This document shows positions 13,501 to 24,477 of a stretch of DNA of 64,000 nucleotides, piece by piece. The notes under the pieces were generated by a model that saw only the letters and a list, made by a program, of their open reading frames with translations, did not search any database and was not told the DNA's origin. Numbering within the stretch: the stretch's first letter is position 1; the number at the start of each line of letters is the position of its first letter. The stretch spans positions 1 to 64,000 of the forward strand of contig VCJN01002089.1 of assembly GCA_006384855.1 (NCBI GenBank), written 5' to 3'. Source of the DNA: Tetraselmis striata (taxonomy: Eukaryota; Chlorophyta; Chlorodendrophyceae; Chlorodendrales; Chlorodendraceae). The translations under genes and the position numbers were made by a program.

Positions 13501-16500
13501 GGCCGCGAGTCGACAGTTGCCATAGCAACGCTCGATGGCTGTGATCAATCAATCACGCAAGCTGGTGTGACTGCATTCGCTGTGGCATGAGCAACACAGG
13601 CAGCGGGGGAGGGGAGGGCACCTGGACCCAGGGCATGTCCCGCAGGCACAGCGCCATTGCAGCAACGCTGCCGTCTGTGAGCGCGGTGGACGACAGCAGG
13701 AGGTGCGTGATGGCGGTGCAGCTCGAGCTGAAGTGCATGGCCGCCACCGCCGACTTGTGGTGCAGCGGGAGGAGCGTGAGACCCGTCATGGACTGCACCT
13801 GCTCCCTCTGTGTGGTGCGCGCAGGGGCGCGAAATTCAATACACACATGTAGCTCCGTAAGCACATGATTTGTGTGCGTGTGTGCCCGCGTGCGCTGGGG
13901 GTTGTCTGCCTTGGCCAGGGAAGGGGGCAAGAAGGAGCAACGCACCGCATTGAGCGGCACAGCGGCGTTGCTGTGGTGCTTTGGCGTGGGGATCAGCTGC
14001 TCCAGCACGTCCGTCGTCTTCATGCGATCGATGCCGCGGGGGCACTGGCTGTTGTACTCTGCCACCGCATTGGCCACCTGCGCAGGGCAGCACACCGTGA
14101 GGAGCGCGGCCGGAAGAACTGTCGGCAGCGCCCTGCCAGACTGCGCCCCCGGCAGCGCGCCTTATCATGTCCCGAGTTGGCGCATGTGCATAACTGTCTG
14201 ACCGAAGCACTTCAAAAAATTAATTGATCATATCATTATTATCAACAAAAAGTAAGGAAGGAAAGAATTTCTTTCATTGGAAAGAAAACATTAAACTAAT
14301 TTAACACAAATCACCTGTTTGCCGTCCATCTCCAGCACGTAGAGGATGGTCGTGACATCGTGCGGCGCCAGGCGGGAGTTGATAAGGTTTAGCGCCAGGC
14401 AGTAGCCGGACGCATCCATGTCGCCCTCCGCGTCCACCTGCACAAACGACACCTGCCGGCACACCTGGACGACGGCCTTGGTGGAGGACAGCATGGCGCA
14501 CAGCGAGCCGTTGACGAGGTTTTTGTCCATGCTGTCCGCGTCGATGATGTCCAGCAGGCGCTCCTCGACGCCCGTCCCCGCGCCAGCCGGCGCCGCCGCC
14601 AGCGCCTCGGCCAGCAGCAGCTCCTCTAGCCCGTTGGCCTCAAAGCCGAACACATTCTGCCCGAGCACCGGGGGTGTCGACCCGCCGGCGCCCCCCGCCT
14701 CAGCGCGGGCCTTTTTGGCGAGCTGCCTCGCCTGCCAGACGCAGAATCGTCGTCACATTATGTGTGTGCTCCCCACAAGGCAAGAGTCGCTATCAAGGAC
14801 TATCACAACGCGGCCCTGGGGCCCTTCCGGGCCGCGTTTTGTCCGCCGCATCCAGCTTTTTATATCCGTCGGTGTTTCTGGGTACCCAGGCACCGTATTT
14901 ATACGCAGAAACTTTGCATCATTACTGGGCACCAGCAGTGCGGCGGTACTCACTTAGAGAATTTAGTCGTATTATCACTGGTGTCTGCCCTTTCCTGCCT
15001 GCTGTTCCGCTGCGCTGCGCCGGAATCCTACGCTGCGATGGGATTGCTTGCTGCTGTAGCTTTTGTAAGGTTCACTAGATGATACCGGCTTAATCTCCAA
15101 GCAAAGCGAGCAAGGCAGTATTTATCTGCTGGAAATATGCGGAACTCGCGAGAATATATATACATATATAGATGTATAGATATATACATGTATGTATATA
15201 AGTGTATATATCCACATCTATATATACACATAGATAGATATATGAATACCTATTTTTCCTAGCCCGAGAGCCCATTTACATGTTACCACAATCATCCCTC
15301 AACCTGCGCGCAGTACCAAGGGTGAAGAGGGGGTGACTTAAACGTGAGGGGACGAGGTGGGCGAGGAGGAAGGAGGGGGGGGGGGGGGGGGGGGGGTGAG
15401 CTAATTGCGGAGGCACGTGAAAGGGGGCACAAGGCGCACCCGGTGATGCAGCTGCTGCGCGCCGAGTGCCTCATCGAGCAGCGCCTGGCTGACACCCTTG
15501 AACTGGCGCAACATGAAGGGCTGCATCGCGATCGGCACGCCGATCATCTCCGCCTCCTCGTCCATCACCCACAGCGACGCGCCCCCTCGCGGCTGCACCG
15601 CCTGCACCGCAGTTTGGACAAAACGGTGTAACCAATACTTGCGGCCAACTTGTTGTAGTCCAAATACCCCTCGCGAGCGTGGATGTGGGAGGGGGGTTAA
15701 ACACACGACGTATGACAAACCCAGCGCGGTTACGGTGCCTCAGGGTTTGCAGCTTGGGAACGGTTCAACAGGCGTACCCGTAGCGATTCAGCACGGCAGC
15801 TTGCACACGGTAAAGGGGGGGGGGGGGGGGGGGGGCAGCACCTTGACCCGTGGCTGGGACAGGACACGGTGCATCTGGGGTGGCGGCTTAGCAAGCAGCG
15901 ACGGCGCCTTTGCGGGAAGCGGCTTTGAGGCGTCGGCGCCGCCTCGGTCCGCGCCTTCCCCATCGCCGCCTTCCCCCTCATTGCCGCTAATGTAAGGCTC
16001 GCCGTCTGAGTACGGCGCGGATCGCTGCAACGGCACCGGATGGCGCATCTCTTCCGTGAACTGCTTGGGCCGGGATGCCCAGTCTTCCGCCAAGGTCGCA
16101 TTCCTGGCCTGGCAACCCAGCCGCAGCACGCAATCACATGGCCGCAGCATTGTCCAAGGCACAAGGCCCTCCCAACCCAGAGGCAGCCCCGCAGGAACTG
16201 AACTCCCCCCCCATCCCCCCCCCCTCCCAGCCCCCCCAATGCATTGACGCGGGTTCCAACATAGTTAATTGATTTGCAGCATCGTGTTGTATTCAGATAG
16301 ATTTTATAGATAGACACATTTTTTCCTCTCTTTGCTCAGGGGGGGGGGGGGGGGGGCAAAAGAGAGAGTGTAGGGCCAACCCGAGGTGTGAGTAAGGTAC
16401 ATGTAGGTACATGTAGGTTTCTCTCTCTTATGCTAGAGATACATACAGTCACCACGCATCTCAAAATCATGCGGTGGTCCGCTCACGCACATGGCGCATG

Positions 16501-17525
16501 CGAGCGGAGAGGGGCACATTGCCGCCAGGGGAAAGTAGGTCGCCAGGGGTCACCCAAGGGACCCTAAAGAGCCATAGGGCTACGTACCCTTGGCCGCCTC
16601 GACACACTCTCCTCCTCGGAGCTGTTCCCGTCTCCCAGGGCCGCGAGGTAGTTGATGTCGGGTGTGTCCGCCTGCCAGCTGCCGCCGGCGCCACCGGCCA
16701 CGGCTCCCTGCGGGCCAATGCTGGCGCGCCAGTCGCGGTACTCGCTCGCCATGTCGCGGTAGAAGCCCATGTAGTAGTTGACGTCGCGCATCAGGCGCGG
16801 CTCAGGGGGCGGCGCCGGCGGCGCCCCGTGTCCGATCTCGTTCGCGATTGTTCTCTGCATATCCTTGCAGCTGTAGTACGCGTCCATCCCTTTCATCAGC
16901 TGCTTGCTGCTCATGTGCGCGTGCAGCCCCACTCCGCTGCCGGGCAGGTGCCAAGAGGGCACAGTGAGCACACAAAATGTCCGTCTGCGCGCCTAGCGCA
17001 CTGCACCTGTCTCTGCCAGCAGCCTCCAGCGCCGTGCGGGCTTGGCGATGGCGCTGTGGGGGCTCACCTGAGGTGGCGCGGCTTGCGCTCCTTCTTGGCG
17101 CTCTCCTCGTCCATGTCGCCCAGCCGCTGGATTGGCAGCATCACGCCCTGCTTCATCAGCACGCCCACGCGGTCGAGACCACCCTGCGACTTCAGCTTGA
17201 CCGCCTGGATGTTTTGCTTGAGGTACGGCAGCTTGGCGGAGGAGAGGGACTTCTCGGGGCTGGACAGATTCCCGCCGCCCTGCCGGGGCTTGGTGGATTG
17301 TATGTGCGGGAGGAAGTTGGAGGAGGCCTCCGGGTTGTGGAAGCTGGGCTCGATACCGAGCACCGACTCCCGCGGCTTGCTGGCCGCCGGATACGGCGCC
17401 CGCGGGCTGCCATGCCCGTCAGCGCCCACTTGCGAGGAGGAGGCGGCCTTCGCCTGCCCGCCGTACGTCGCCCGCCGGCCGCCGGGACCACCCCGCCGTC
17501 CACTGCGCCCGCGCCGCCTGCCCAT
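742..17525 (-). CDS. LRR protein with DUF4476-like modules (16 exons, 3' end not found)
   Basis: Exons from 5' to 3': 17525-17068, 16936-16588, 16108-15842, 15601-15440, 14731-14315, 14077-13946, 13798-13622, 12804-12493, 11511-11344, 10859-10374, 9521-9363, 8688-8568, 8006-7719, 6800-6430, 6002-5922 and 963-742. Every junction is GT-AG and keeps frame (about 1,390 residues). The ATG at 17,525 is the first usable Met, followed by an Arg/Gly-rich disordered head. Residues ~600-880 hold ribonuclease-inhibitor-type leucine-rich repeats (LDLSDN, LHLDVANNGLTD, SLDLSNNGIG), with introns falling between repeats. Residues ~930-1,070 and the last exon resemble DUF4476 (GTSYFTAAQ; FAAKEYCSCSQLVQ). Two related modules (PSGAYVLDLSRPADRQ and PSGHYSLNLSRQMDRV) suggest an internal duplication. 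An acidic Ser/Asp stretch lies in the exon at 6430-6800. No membrane segment or catalytic motif was seen; a scaffold role is inference. The acceptor of the last exon could also be 12 bases upstream (975). Confidence 0.72.
1014..5323. repeat. Tandem array of four ~1-kb units inside an intron
   Basis: Four head-to-tail units begin at poly-G tracts near 1016, 2303, 3321 and 4320 and end at 5323. The last three units are ~1,000-1,018 bp and nearly identical. Unit 3 and unit 4 differ mainly in the lengths of their G runs, while unit 2 keeps an extra short GC block near 2,540. Unit 1 is ~1,290 bp because an AT-rich stretch (1,320-1,627) replaces about a dozen bases found in the others. Each unit carries two G-runs flanking a conserved segment, a TATAATAAA-like stretch and several unsupported short ORFs. 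The whole array lies in the intron between the 15th and 16th exons of the LRR/DUF4476 gene. Confidence 0.92.
1419..1528. repeat. AT dinucleotide-rich tract in array unit 1
   Basis: About 110 bases almost wholly of A and T, with TATATA runs and self-complementary TATTATAT blocks, present only in the first unit of the 1-kb array. Confidence 0.9.
6905..7020 (+). repeat. Dispersed SINE-like repeat, family B
   Basis: The segment shares ordered blocks with 13,226-13,345 and 41,252-41,335: CCTATGCGGG, then ACAGCTGACCTGGCTCG, then AAGTTGTAAGAAATTTCAAA. It lies in the intron just upstream (in transcript sense) of the 6430-6800 exon. No coding content was seen. Confidence 0.6.
7499..7570. repeat. (TC)n(TA)n microsatellite
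   Basis: A run of CT repeats passes directly into a long TA repeat, within an intron of the LRR gene. Confidence 0.95.
10105..10325 (+). repeat. Dispersed SINE-like repeat, family A
   Basis: Ordered blocks match the copies at 28.4 and 28.65 kb: TTTTAGACGG, AGTCTTGCGG, TTTCGGCAA, CGCCTACCCAGGGC, GGATTGCTGC and GTCCCGGGCGG followed by an A run. The copy ends about 45 bases from the splice donor of the 10,374-10,859 exon. Confidence 0.65.
12220..12445 (+). repeat. Dispersed SINE-like repeat, family C
   Basis: It shares a core with 40,660-40,890 and 38,690-38,925: a block near GAATACTGCACGAGTACACG, then GGCTGCACATCTCCG, then CGACCATAAATAAGAC, with a GAAGCTGAA-type tail. It lies in an intron of the LRR gene close to a splice donor. 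Confidence 0.6.
12985..13385 (-). repeat. Family A copy (reverse) interrupted by a family B copy
   Basis: Read on the minus strand, 13,385-13,345 carries the family A head (TTAGACAGTGATCCAACAGTG) and 13,165-12,985 carries the rest (CCGTCACTGG, GTCTTGCGGAATGCTTCGGC). Between them lies a family B element (about 13,166-13,345). The A element is continuous at the matching place in the 28.4-kb copy, so B inserted into A. Similar GGAATT/GAATTT edges may be a target duplication. Confidence 0.65.
15145..15245. repeat. ATATAC/TATATG-rich simple repeat
   Basis: Alternating TATA, TACATATA and TAGATATA motifs over about 100 bases within an intron of the LRR gene. Confidence 0.85.
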
Positions 17526-18811
17526 CGCCGCCGCCCTCGCCCCCGCCTCCGTCACACGGCACCCCGCTCACGAGGTAGCGCACGGGGCTTTGGATCGACA
17601 GTGAAACCGTGCCGGCGGGCCGAGGCTGCGCCTGCTGCTGCCTGTGGCGCCAACCGCCGGCAGCATGCCGCCGCCGCTCGCCGCCCTCCTCGGCCCGGCG
17701 GACCGACGGTGCCGGTACGACACAACCAGCGCGGCCAGGCGGTCCGCGTCGGGGGGCGCTGCTCCCCGCGGCACGGACAATAGCGCAGATTGCACCGCCC
17801 AGGACAGTCGGCACTGGCAGTGCCTCCTCTAACGGTGTAAGCGGGACGTGATAGCCATGCCCCGGAGAACAGCAGCCATGCTTACAGACTTCATCTGTAC
17901 GACCGCTCAGGCGGCCCGCGCTAGTAGCGACTAACCACGACATGCCCAGCAGATGAGCAGCAACGTCGGTACGGGTAGTGCCAGTACCAGGCACGGAACC
18001 GTGGCCTGGGCTATAGTACCTCGTAATACAGTACTATGGTACTGTGGGCTTAGCCCAGTTCTGGCCAGTATGCGGGATGGGGGCCGCTTTTAGGCGGCTT
18101 GATGTGTTGATTTTTAGTAATACTTTTAGCAGTAGGTGGATTTGTTACCGCCCGTTCATTTGCACAGAAATTTGATATCGGCGCCTTCTGCAGCGATCTT
18201 CTCACGTAGCGACTAATTAGCGACTATATATTGCACAGAAATCCGTAGGCTACCCGTGCGGTAGCAGCAGCCTTATCAACAAAAAAATATACACAGCCTT
18301 ATCAACAAAAAAATATCAGCATAACAGTCACTGGCAGCAGGATGTACCGCCCGGTACAACGTACCGTGTACATTCGTTTGATGCTTGTTATTTAAATGGG
18401 AATCTCCGTACCAGGTCTGTACCTGGTGTTCATATCAGTAGTTCATATAGAATATGACGGTACCCAGGTACATCTGTACCAGAATATCTGATGGTCATAT
18501 CTCCGCCGCCGCCCGTAGCATAATCAGTCCGTCACCCCGCGCAGGTCGACCCCTCGCATGACGCGCGACCCGCGTTGGAAGGGCATCCCTACAGCAGTCG
18601 CCGCGAGCCAAGCTCCCTCACAACACACCAGCTACTTGACCTGCAGCAGCTGAACAGTGGAAGTCTATGCGCGGTGTGTAGTGCCAGCAACTGCCGCGGC
18701 CAGTATTGGACCACATACTAAAGGGCTTGCTACCCTCGTGCTGTCAATTGCCCCGCCCCGGCTCGCGCTGATTCGGCTGGCTGCCGCCCCAGTCTGACGC
18801 CGGGCTTCACG
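17526..18811. promoter_or_regulatory. Shared 5' region between two divergent genes
   Basis: This 1.29-kb stretch separates the start of the minus-strand LRR gene from the start of the plus-strand oxygenase-Ctr gene, so both promoters should be here. Seen: a family D stem-loop repeat (18,060-18,150), a direct repeat of CAGCCTTATCAACAAAAAAA (from ~18,268 and ~18,293), two TAGCGACT octamers (18,207 and 18,218), and several GGTACC/GTACCTGG-rich short palindromic stretches (18,340-18,490). No copper-response element could be assigned. Confidence 0.5.
18060..18150 (+). repeat. Family D repeat with conserved stem-loop
   Basis: GCCGCTTTTAGGCGGC forms a small hairpin and is followed by TTGATTTTTAGTA and CTTTTAGCAGTAG. 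The same order occurs at 26,458-26,550 and 61,538-61,620. Confidence 0.7.
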
Positions 18812-21800
18812 ATGGCGCCGCGTCGCACCACGGCGGTGCCCCTCCTGGTGATGTCTTGCTTTCTCTGTGCGGCAGCGGCACGTACCAGCTCGCCCCGGCG
18901 GTTCCCGCTGCCCGTTTTCACCATGGCGCAGCTCACGGTGAGACCGCCACCCCTCTAATAACCCCCAAAGACTCCAGCGGAAGCCGTGCCGCCCGTATCA
19001 TCCCTCATCTCATCCCCAATAACCCCTCACATGCAAAACGTATATGCTGCTGGGTATACTGGCCACAGCCTCTCGGTGTTTACTCGTACCTGTTCTTCGC
19101 GGTGCGAGTACAAGGATTTCGGCTCGAGGATCATTACCGGAAGTCGCTACCGGTAACAGTATATTAGTACATATAGGACACGTAGTCGCTATTCGTCGTC
19201 TCGTCAGGCCTCCTTCAGGCCGGCCGGTACCGGTAGCGACCCACTCACTAGCGACTTCGCAACTACGACGGCATAGCGACTGTATATAAATAATATAATC
19301 CGCCCACGTTTTTTCTCGATTATTTGGTAGCAAGTCAGAATTAAAACTTGTCGGCCACAATCCGGCCCGTTACCGGTCATTGTGAGGAGATTCTCACAAT
19401 ACATATCGATACAAGGATCATACGATACACCCTTGCAGTGTGTCATCAACGGATCCTCCGCGCTTTTGATAGAGCGCGGCTAGCAAAACCTACCTCCTTC
19501 AGGTGTACGCAGTATGAGTGCGTGTACGACAGCAGCAGTAACAATCCCCCCCCCCCCCCCCCCAAGATTGATTCTGTAAGTGACACGTCAGTAAACGTAC
19601 CGTCACCTACCATAACGTACAAATCCTCAATCTTAACATTCTGGACCTGCTTCCACATCTGTTCGTATTGCTGTCCGGCGCAGGTGTCCGGTCTGCCGGT
19701 ACATATTATGATTATGGAAACTGCAGGTATGATAATATATATGATAGTCGCAATACCGTAGTATTATTATCGGCAAGGGATTACATACCATTTTTATATA
19801 CACATATATAGCAACTGGCGACTAGCGGCAATGACGCTGGCAATGCATACCGGTATGCCGTCTGTCTACCATATGGCAGTATGTTTTTTCAGCCTGCTCT
19901 TATCGTTATACGACCTATCAAAAACGTTTATCTCCTAGATATAGTCCTTGAACCTTATACCTGCTATAAGACATTATAATCTTACTGTATGTGACTGGGG
20001 GGGAAGGGGGGGAGCTCCGCCGGCCTCTGCGCGCATACGCTCAACTGTCTAGTAGCGAGCCTGGTTATTGCCGTACTGGCACTCGTACCTGTAGTTATAA
20101 TGGGCGCGAGAGGCGCTACATGCATGTAACCAAACCCTATCTAGCAATCGGTGATGCTTACCCCCTTCTCCCTCCCCTATGCCCCCCCCCCCCCCCCCCC
20201 CCCCCTCCCCCCACCTCTCGAGTAGGACCCGTCAGCCGCGGATGAGCACGCGCTCCGGTCTGCGGTGTCCGAGGTCGGGCTCTTTGCAGTGTCCGACGGC
20301 GCAGCGGCGGCTCACCAAGCTCTGTCCGCCTTCGCCGCATGCGCTCTGGCAAACGGCGACGACACCGCCGCACCGCACGAGACCACGGGCGCCCTGCACA
20401 CCACGCTGGGCGACGGCACGCGCAAGACGACGGTGGCAGCCGGCACCAACGGCACCGCGCTGGGGCCGCTCCCCGACGCCCTGGCGGCCGCGTGCCCGGG
20501 GTTCGAGGCTGCGGTGTCGGAGCTGCGCTCGAGCGTTGCGCGCATGGGGCGAGTTTACGCGCGCCTGCTGGACCGCCTGCTGCAGGGCGCGCCGCGCTTG
20601 GGACCCGTGCCGCCCGGCTCGGGGGACTCGTTCGTGGATGCGGTCCTGCGCGCCGAGTCTCTCGAGCACTTCCACCTCTTCCAGGTACAAGCGTCCCCCT
20701 CTCTCTCCCCCCCCGTCCCCCCGGCAACACACACAGACACAGACACAGACAGACACACAGATACACACACAGACACACACCTGGAGCCTAGATAGAGCGC
20801 CACTGCATACCTTGATTGAACACACAGACACACGCATATGAGTACACACACAGTTATATTATTCTTATATAAGAGCAAAGGTAGCTCATGAACATGTTTT
20901 CCTTTTGGTAATCCAAACATTATATTAGATTGGAAGGTCTGATATTAATGAATGCAACCGGTGTCTCTGCGCAGCGTGATGAGCCGGCAGCGGCGCCGGA
21001 CAGCTCTACCGTGGAGCTGCACAGCGACATGGGGCTGTTCATCGTGATGACGCCCGCGGAATACGTGGGCCTGTCGGGGCCGGAGGCGGCGGCGGGCGCA
21101 GGCGCGTCGGCGGGCGGCGGCCTGCTGCTGGAGCTGGCGAGCGGGGAGATGGTGGCGCCGGAGGTGCCGGCCGGCGCGCTGCTGGTGATGAACGGCGACG
21201 GCATGGAGCGCTGGATGCGGCTGGGCGGCGGCGCAGCCCCGCACTCCCCCGGCCACGAGGTGCTGCTCCCGGAGGGCGGCCTGGCGGGCCACGGCCGCGC
21301 CTGGTTCGGTCGCATGTTTCTGCCGCCGAAAGACGCGCGGCTCCCGGACGGCAGCCTCAGCTTCGGCGAGTACCGCGCGGCCGCAGCCGCGGCGCTGGCG
21401 GCGGGCGGCGCGGCCAGCGCGGCGGGCTGCTCGCCCAGCCGGCGACGCGTGGAGCTGGAGGAGGTCACGCCCTGCGCGGCGGGCGAGGTGTACTGCTGGA
21501 TGAGCTGCATGCAGGTGTCGGCCGGCCTGGACTGCGACCCCGCCACCATGCTGTGCGAGGAGGCCGGCACGGGGCTGCTGTGGCCGCAGGACTTCCTGGA
21601 CCCCAGCAGCGGCGACCCCGTGCACTGCTATGACTGCGGCCTCACGTGCCCGGCGCCCGTGCCCCAGCAGCCGCCAGGCAAGCACCGCCCTCTTCCCCCT
21701 CACTGCGCCCTAGCGCTTACAACAGCAACGCGTGAAAATAAGATGCTCCCATCATCCATCCATTTTTACAGTGTATGCATATGTGTGTGTGAAGGAGGAA

Positions 21801-22722
21801 CATGCCGACAGGCTAAAAAGATAGGGAGTTAAGCCTTGTCCTTGGGGACTGAGGACTGCTCCGGGTTCAAATTCGTCACACTGACCGACAAAATCGCCAC
21901 GGAATCACACAATACCCGGGTTTGCAATCTATCAAATACCGCCCCGCACCCCCGGGTAGAGTGCAGAAGAAAATTTCTTGGTTTGCGACCTGTGAACCCC
22001 TCGATACAGTACGGCATGTTTATGTGCGCCTGCTGACCCCCCCCCCCCCCCCCCCCCCCGCCCTCCTCCCTCCCTCTCTCGCGCCTGCTCCTCCAGAGCC
22101 CGCCAGCGGCCGGCGGCTGGATGGCGACCCGGGCGACTTTTGCAACGCGGCGCTCCCCGCGACGACGATGTGGATGGCTGGCTTCCAGACGGCGGAGCCC
22201 GGCAACGGCTGCGTGGCGTACCTCTTTGAGCCGTGGGTGCTGTCGACCACCGCCAAGTTCGCCCTCGCCTGCGTGGGCACCATCGCGATGGGCATGTGCG
22301 TGGAGGGGCTGGTGTCCGGGCGGCGCTACCTGAAGAGCCGCTGGGAGCCGCGCCACCCCGTCGCCAAGAACGCCGCCATGCTGGCCCTGTACGGGGCGCA
22401 GGTCACGCTGGGCTACTTCGTCATGCTGGTGGCCATGACCTACCAGGTGGAGCTCTTTGTGTGCGTGGTGCTGGGCCTGATGGCGGGCCACGGCGTGTTC
22501 AACATGCGCGGGCCGGTCGCGGAGAGCGCAGACGCGTGCTGCCAGGGGCAGGACCCCGAGCTCCACAAGGACGGCAGCGGCGCCATCACCGTCTGCGCGC
22601 TCGCATCCACCGGGAAGGGCATCGGCGGGACGGAGCACCTGCAGCTGCCGGGCGCGTGCTGCCCCGGCAAGGCCCCGGAGCCGGCGCCCCGATCATGCTG
22701 CGCCGGCAAGGGGGAGCCATGA
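18812..22722 (+). CDS. 2OG-Fe(II) oxygenase-like / Ctr copper transporter fusion
   Basis: Four exons (18812-18937, 20226-20684, 20975-21677, 22097-22722) join in frame to 637 residues; the third intron has a GC donor. Residues 1-23 look like a signal peptide (LLVMSCFLCAAAA). Residues ~30-330 resemble an isopenicillin-N-synthase-like 2OG-Fe(II) oxygenase: LHSDMG gives an HxD pair (H211, D213), H289 could be the distal ligand, and the fold ends in RAWFGRMFLPP. A Cys-rich linker (CWMSCM, HCYDCGLTC) follows. Residues ~450-565 are a Ctr domain: MWM (454-456), three hydrophobic segments, MxxxM at 539-543 in the second and GxxxG at 556-560 in the third, as in trimeric high-affinity Cu(I) importers. 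The C-tail has three CC pairs. Copper uptake is well supported; oxygenase activity is inference, and the domain may be only a metal-binding ectodomain. Confidence 0.85.
18938..20225 (+). other. Long first intron of the oxygenase-Ctr gene
   Basis: This 1.29-kb intron separates the signal-peptide exon from the rest. It carries four exact copies of AGTCGCTA/TAGCGACT (19142, 19184, 19249, 19274), a C run near 19,549-19,563 and 24 C (20,182-20,205) just before the acceptor. Confidence 0.6.
20724..20840. repeat. (CA)n/CAGA microsatellite
   Basis: ACACAGACACAGACAG-type repeats in the second intron of the oxygenase-Ctr gene. Confidence 0.9.
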
Positions 22723-23958
22723 GCGACCCTCACTGGCCGGTAAATGCGCGCTGACATTTGGAATTTTGTTAAACCTGGGCAGCACTGCACGTTTTGTCTC
22801 CATGGCCCGGCTTATTGAGAACCAGCATATGGCCGGCTGGGCCCGTTGCGTGTCAACGTTTGAACGCTTGATATCTAGCGTGGTGCGGCGGCGTGCCTCT
22901 TCTTCCGATTGCGGCGATGGAAGTGGTGCCGGCACGCCATACCGCGCTGCAAGCTGTTTTTAAAGATTCCCATTCACGATGTAGTAAGAGCCATGCGCGA
23001 CCCTCGCGTGCGGATGCGCGCCCACATCTGGTATGGTAAGCGCGCTTACCTTGTGCCTCCTTCGGCGCTTATTTGATGCGCATGCCGCTTTCTGTTCAGT
23101 GAGGCATTTTGCCTGATGTTTTGACAGCTGGTTGTCTTGAAATGATGCGGCCAAAGCGGTATGCGAAGGCATGCCACCCCACAGTGCAGATCCTCCATCC
23201 CATTATACTAGATTATCACACTGACAGCAACAATCATTGCCCGTTGCGTTGCAACAACTATCGCCCGGAAGCATTATCCTCCCGCAATTCAACATCCCAC
23301 TGGGCTTCCTGAAGCACTGACTCTCGCCCCTGCAATGAGTGGCACAGCAGCTCAATAAGTAGCACAATGCGAGGCTCGAATGAGATATACAAGGCGATGA
23401 AAAGCAGAATCTCGAGCTGCGTTCAGTGTGGTGATATGACCGGGGACATCTTGGTATGTACACCGTGAATCTAATGTCTCAGGGTGCTGGTCGAAAGCAG
23501 TAAATTCGCCAGAGGTGGTGCAGCCTGCAGCTGTTTTGTGTTACCGGATACAGTCGCGCATCCACCCCACGGTCCATCGCAATGCGCGGCGTTTGGTTAC
23601 TGCGATGAGCCAATAAATGATGGCACCGACTGTGACGGCAACTTTCTGTTTACAGAGAGGAAAGGCAGTAGAGATCTGAAGCACTACCATCCAGCGGCTC
23701 CGACGGAGACCAAGATGGCGGCGTAGCAGCATTATCCCGCAACACATAATAGGGCCCGTACATCCTGCTGAATCGGCAAGCAACAAGACTCAGCGTCGAA
23801 TAATGAGGCGCTGTTCAAACGATGTAAGATATGACACCCGAAAGCCCGCTGATGACGCGAGAAGGGTTGGATGGGCCACTATAGGCTCGAAGCGAGTTGG
23901 CTGTTGCGGGAGCGTCCCTGCGTGGGCTGGTAGGGATGTCCGGGCGAGTGCTAGCTGA
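22723..23958. other. Convergent intergenic region
   Basis: The 3' ends of the Ctr fusion gene and the cupredoxin gene face each other across 1.24 kb. No coding exon, tRNA or clear repeat was recognised. Confidence 0.5.
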
Positions 23959-23961
23959 ACA

Positions 23962-24477
23962 TCACGGTGACAGGTCCGTCACATTGACAACGAGGCGCAT
24001 GCCAGAGGGGCAGTGTCCAGGGTACGAGCAGGAGAAGAAGCGCTGGCCCGCCTCTGGAAACCTCAGAAAATAGTAATGAGGAAACTCCGGGCCCTTGACT
24101 TCCCAGGCCGCGCTGAAGTCGCACGCGTCCAGCGACGCCTGATCGGGAAACTCGTGGACGGTGGTCAGGGTATGTCCCGGAACCCACAGAAACGTGAGGA
24201 GCCCATCCTTCAGCACGCTTATGGACGGAGTGGTGTCGCCCGCCAGGCGGTACAGGTTCTCGAGTTGTTCCACCTCCCAGCTGATGACGGCTTGTTGGAC
24301 GTGAAGAGGACTGAAGGACCCGGACAGGACTTCGGCGATATGGGCCACCTGCTCCCGTGAGGGCTCCGCCTCGGCTAGACGTCGGCTTCCGTACGTCGGA
24401 ACAATCACGCAGCCCGCGACGAGCAGAAGTATCGCTGCTTTCAAATAGTATCCCTTCCCAGAGTAGAGCCTCCGCAT
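23962..24477 (-). CDS. Secreted cupredoxin, phytocyanin-like
   Basis: A single-exon ORF of 171 residues. Residues ~11-29 are a strong hydrophobic segment, either a signal peptide or an anchor. The C-terminal half has a type-1 copper site layout: a first His at 102 or 108 (PGHTLTTVHEF), then FFSCSYPGHCPSGM with C150, H155 and M160. C119 and C156 are placed as the disulfide usual in phytocyanins. The Met axial ligand suggests a plantacyanin/uclacyanin-like site rather than stellacyanin (Gln). Phytocyanins are small blue copper electron carriers of the cell surface. The gene lies 1.2 kb from the Ctr copper transporter gene in convergent orientation, which supports a copper role. The partner is unknown. 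Confidence 0.78.
   Translation of the reverse strand: MRRLYSGKGYYLKAAILLLVAGCVIVPTYGSRRLAEAEPSREQVAHIAEVLSGSFSPLHVQQAVISWEVEQLENLYRLAGDTTPSISVLKDGLLTFLWVPGHTLTTVHEFPDQASLDACDFSAAWEVKGPEFPHYYFLRFPEAGQRFFSCSYPGHCPSGMRLVVNVTDLSP

Noticed and set aside
16474-17783. Plus-strand ORFs of 376 and 268 residues opposite the first exons of the LRR gene
   Set aside because: They cross the introns of the minus-strand gene without splice signals and have Arg/Pro/Ala-rich shadow composition.
20945-21703. 252-residue minus-strand ORF opposite the oxygenase-Ctr exon
   Set aside because: It is a shadow frame of GC-rich coding sequence; its text (Ala/Arg/His-rich) has no domain, while the plus strand joins into a full protein.
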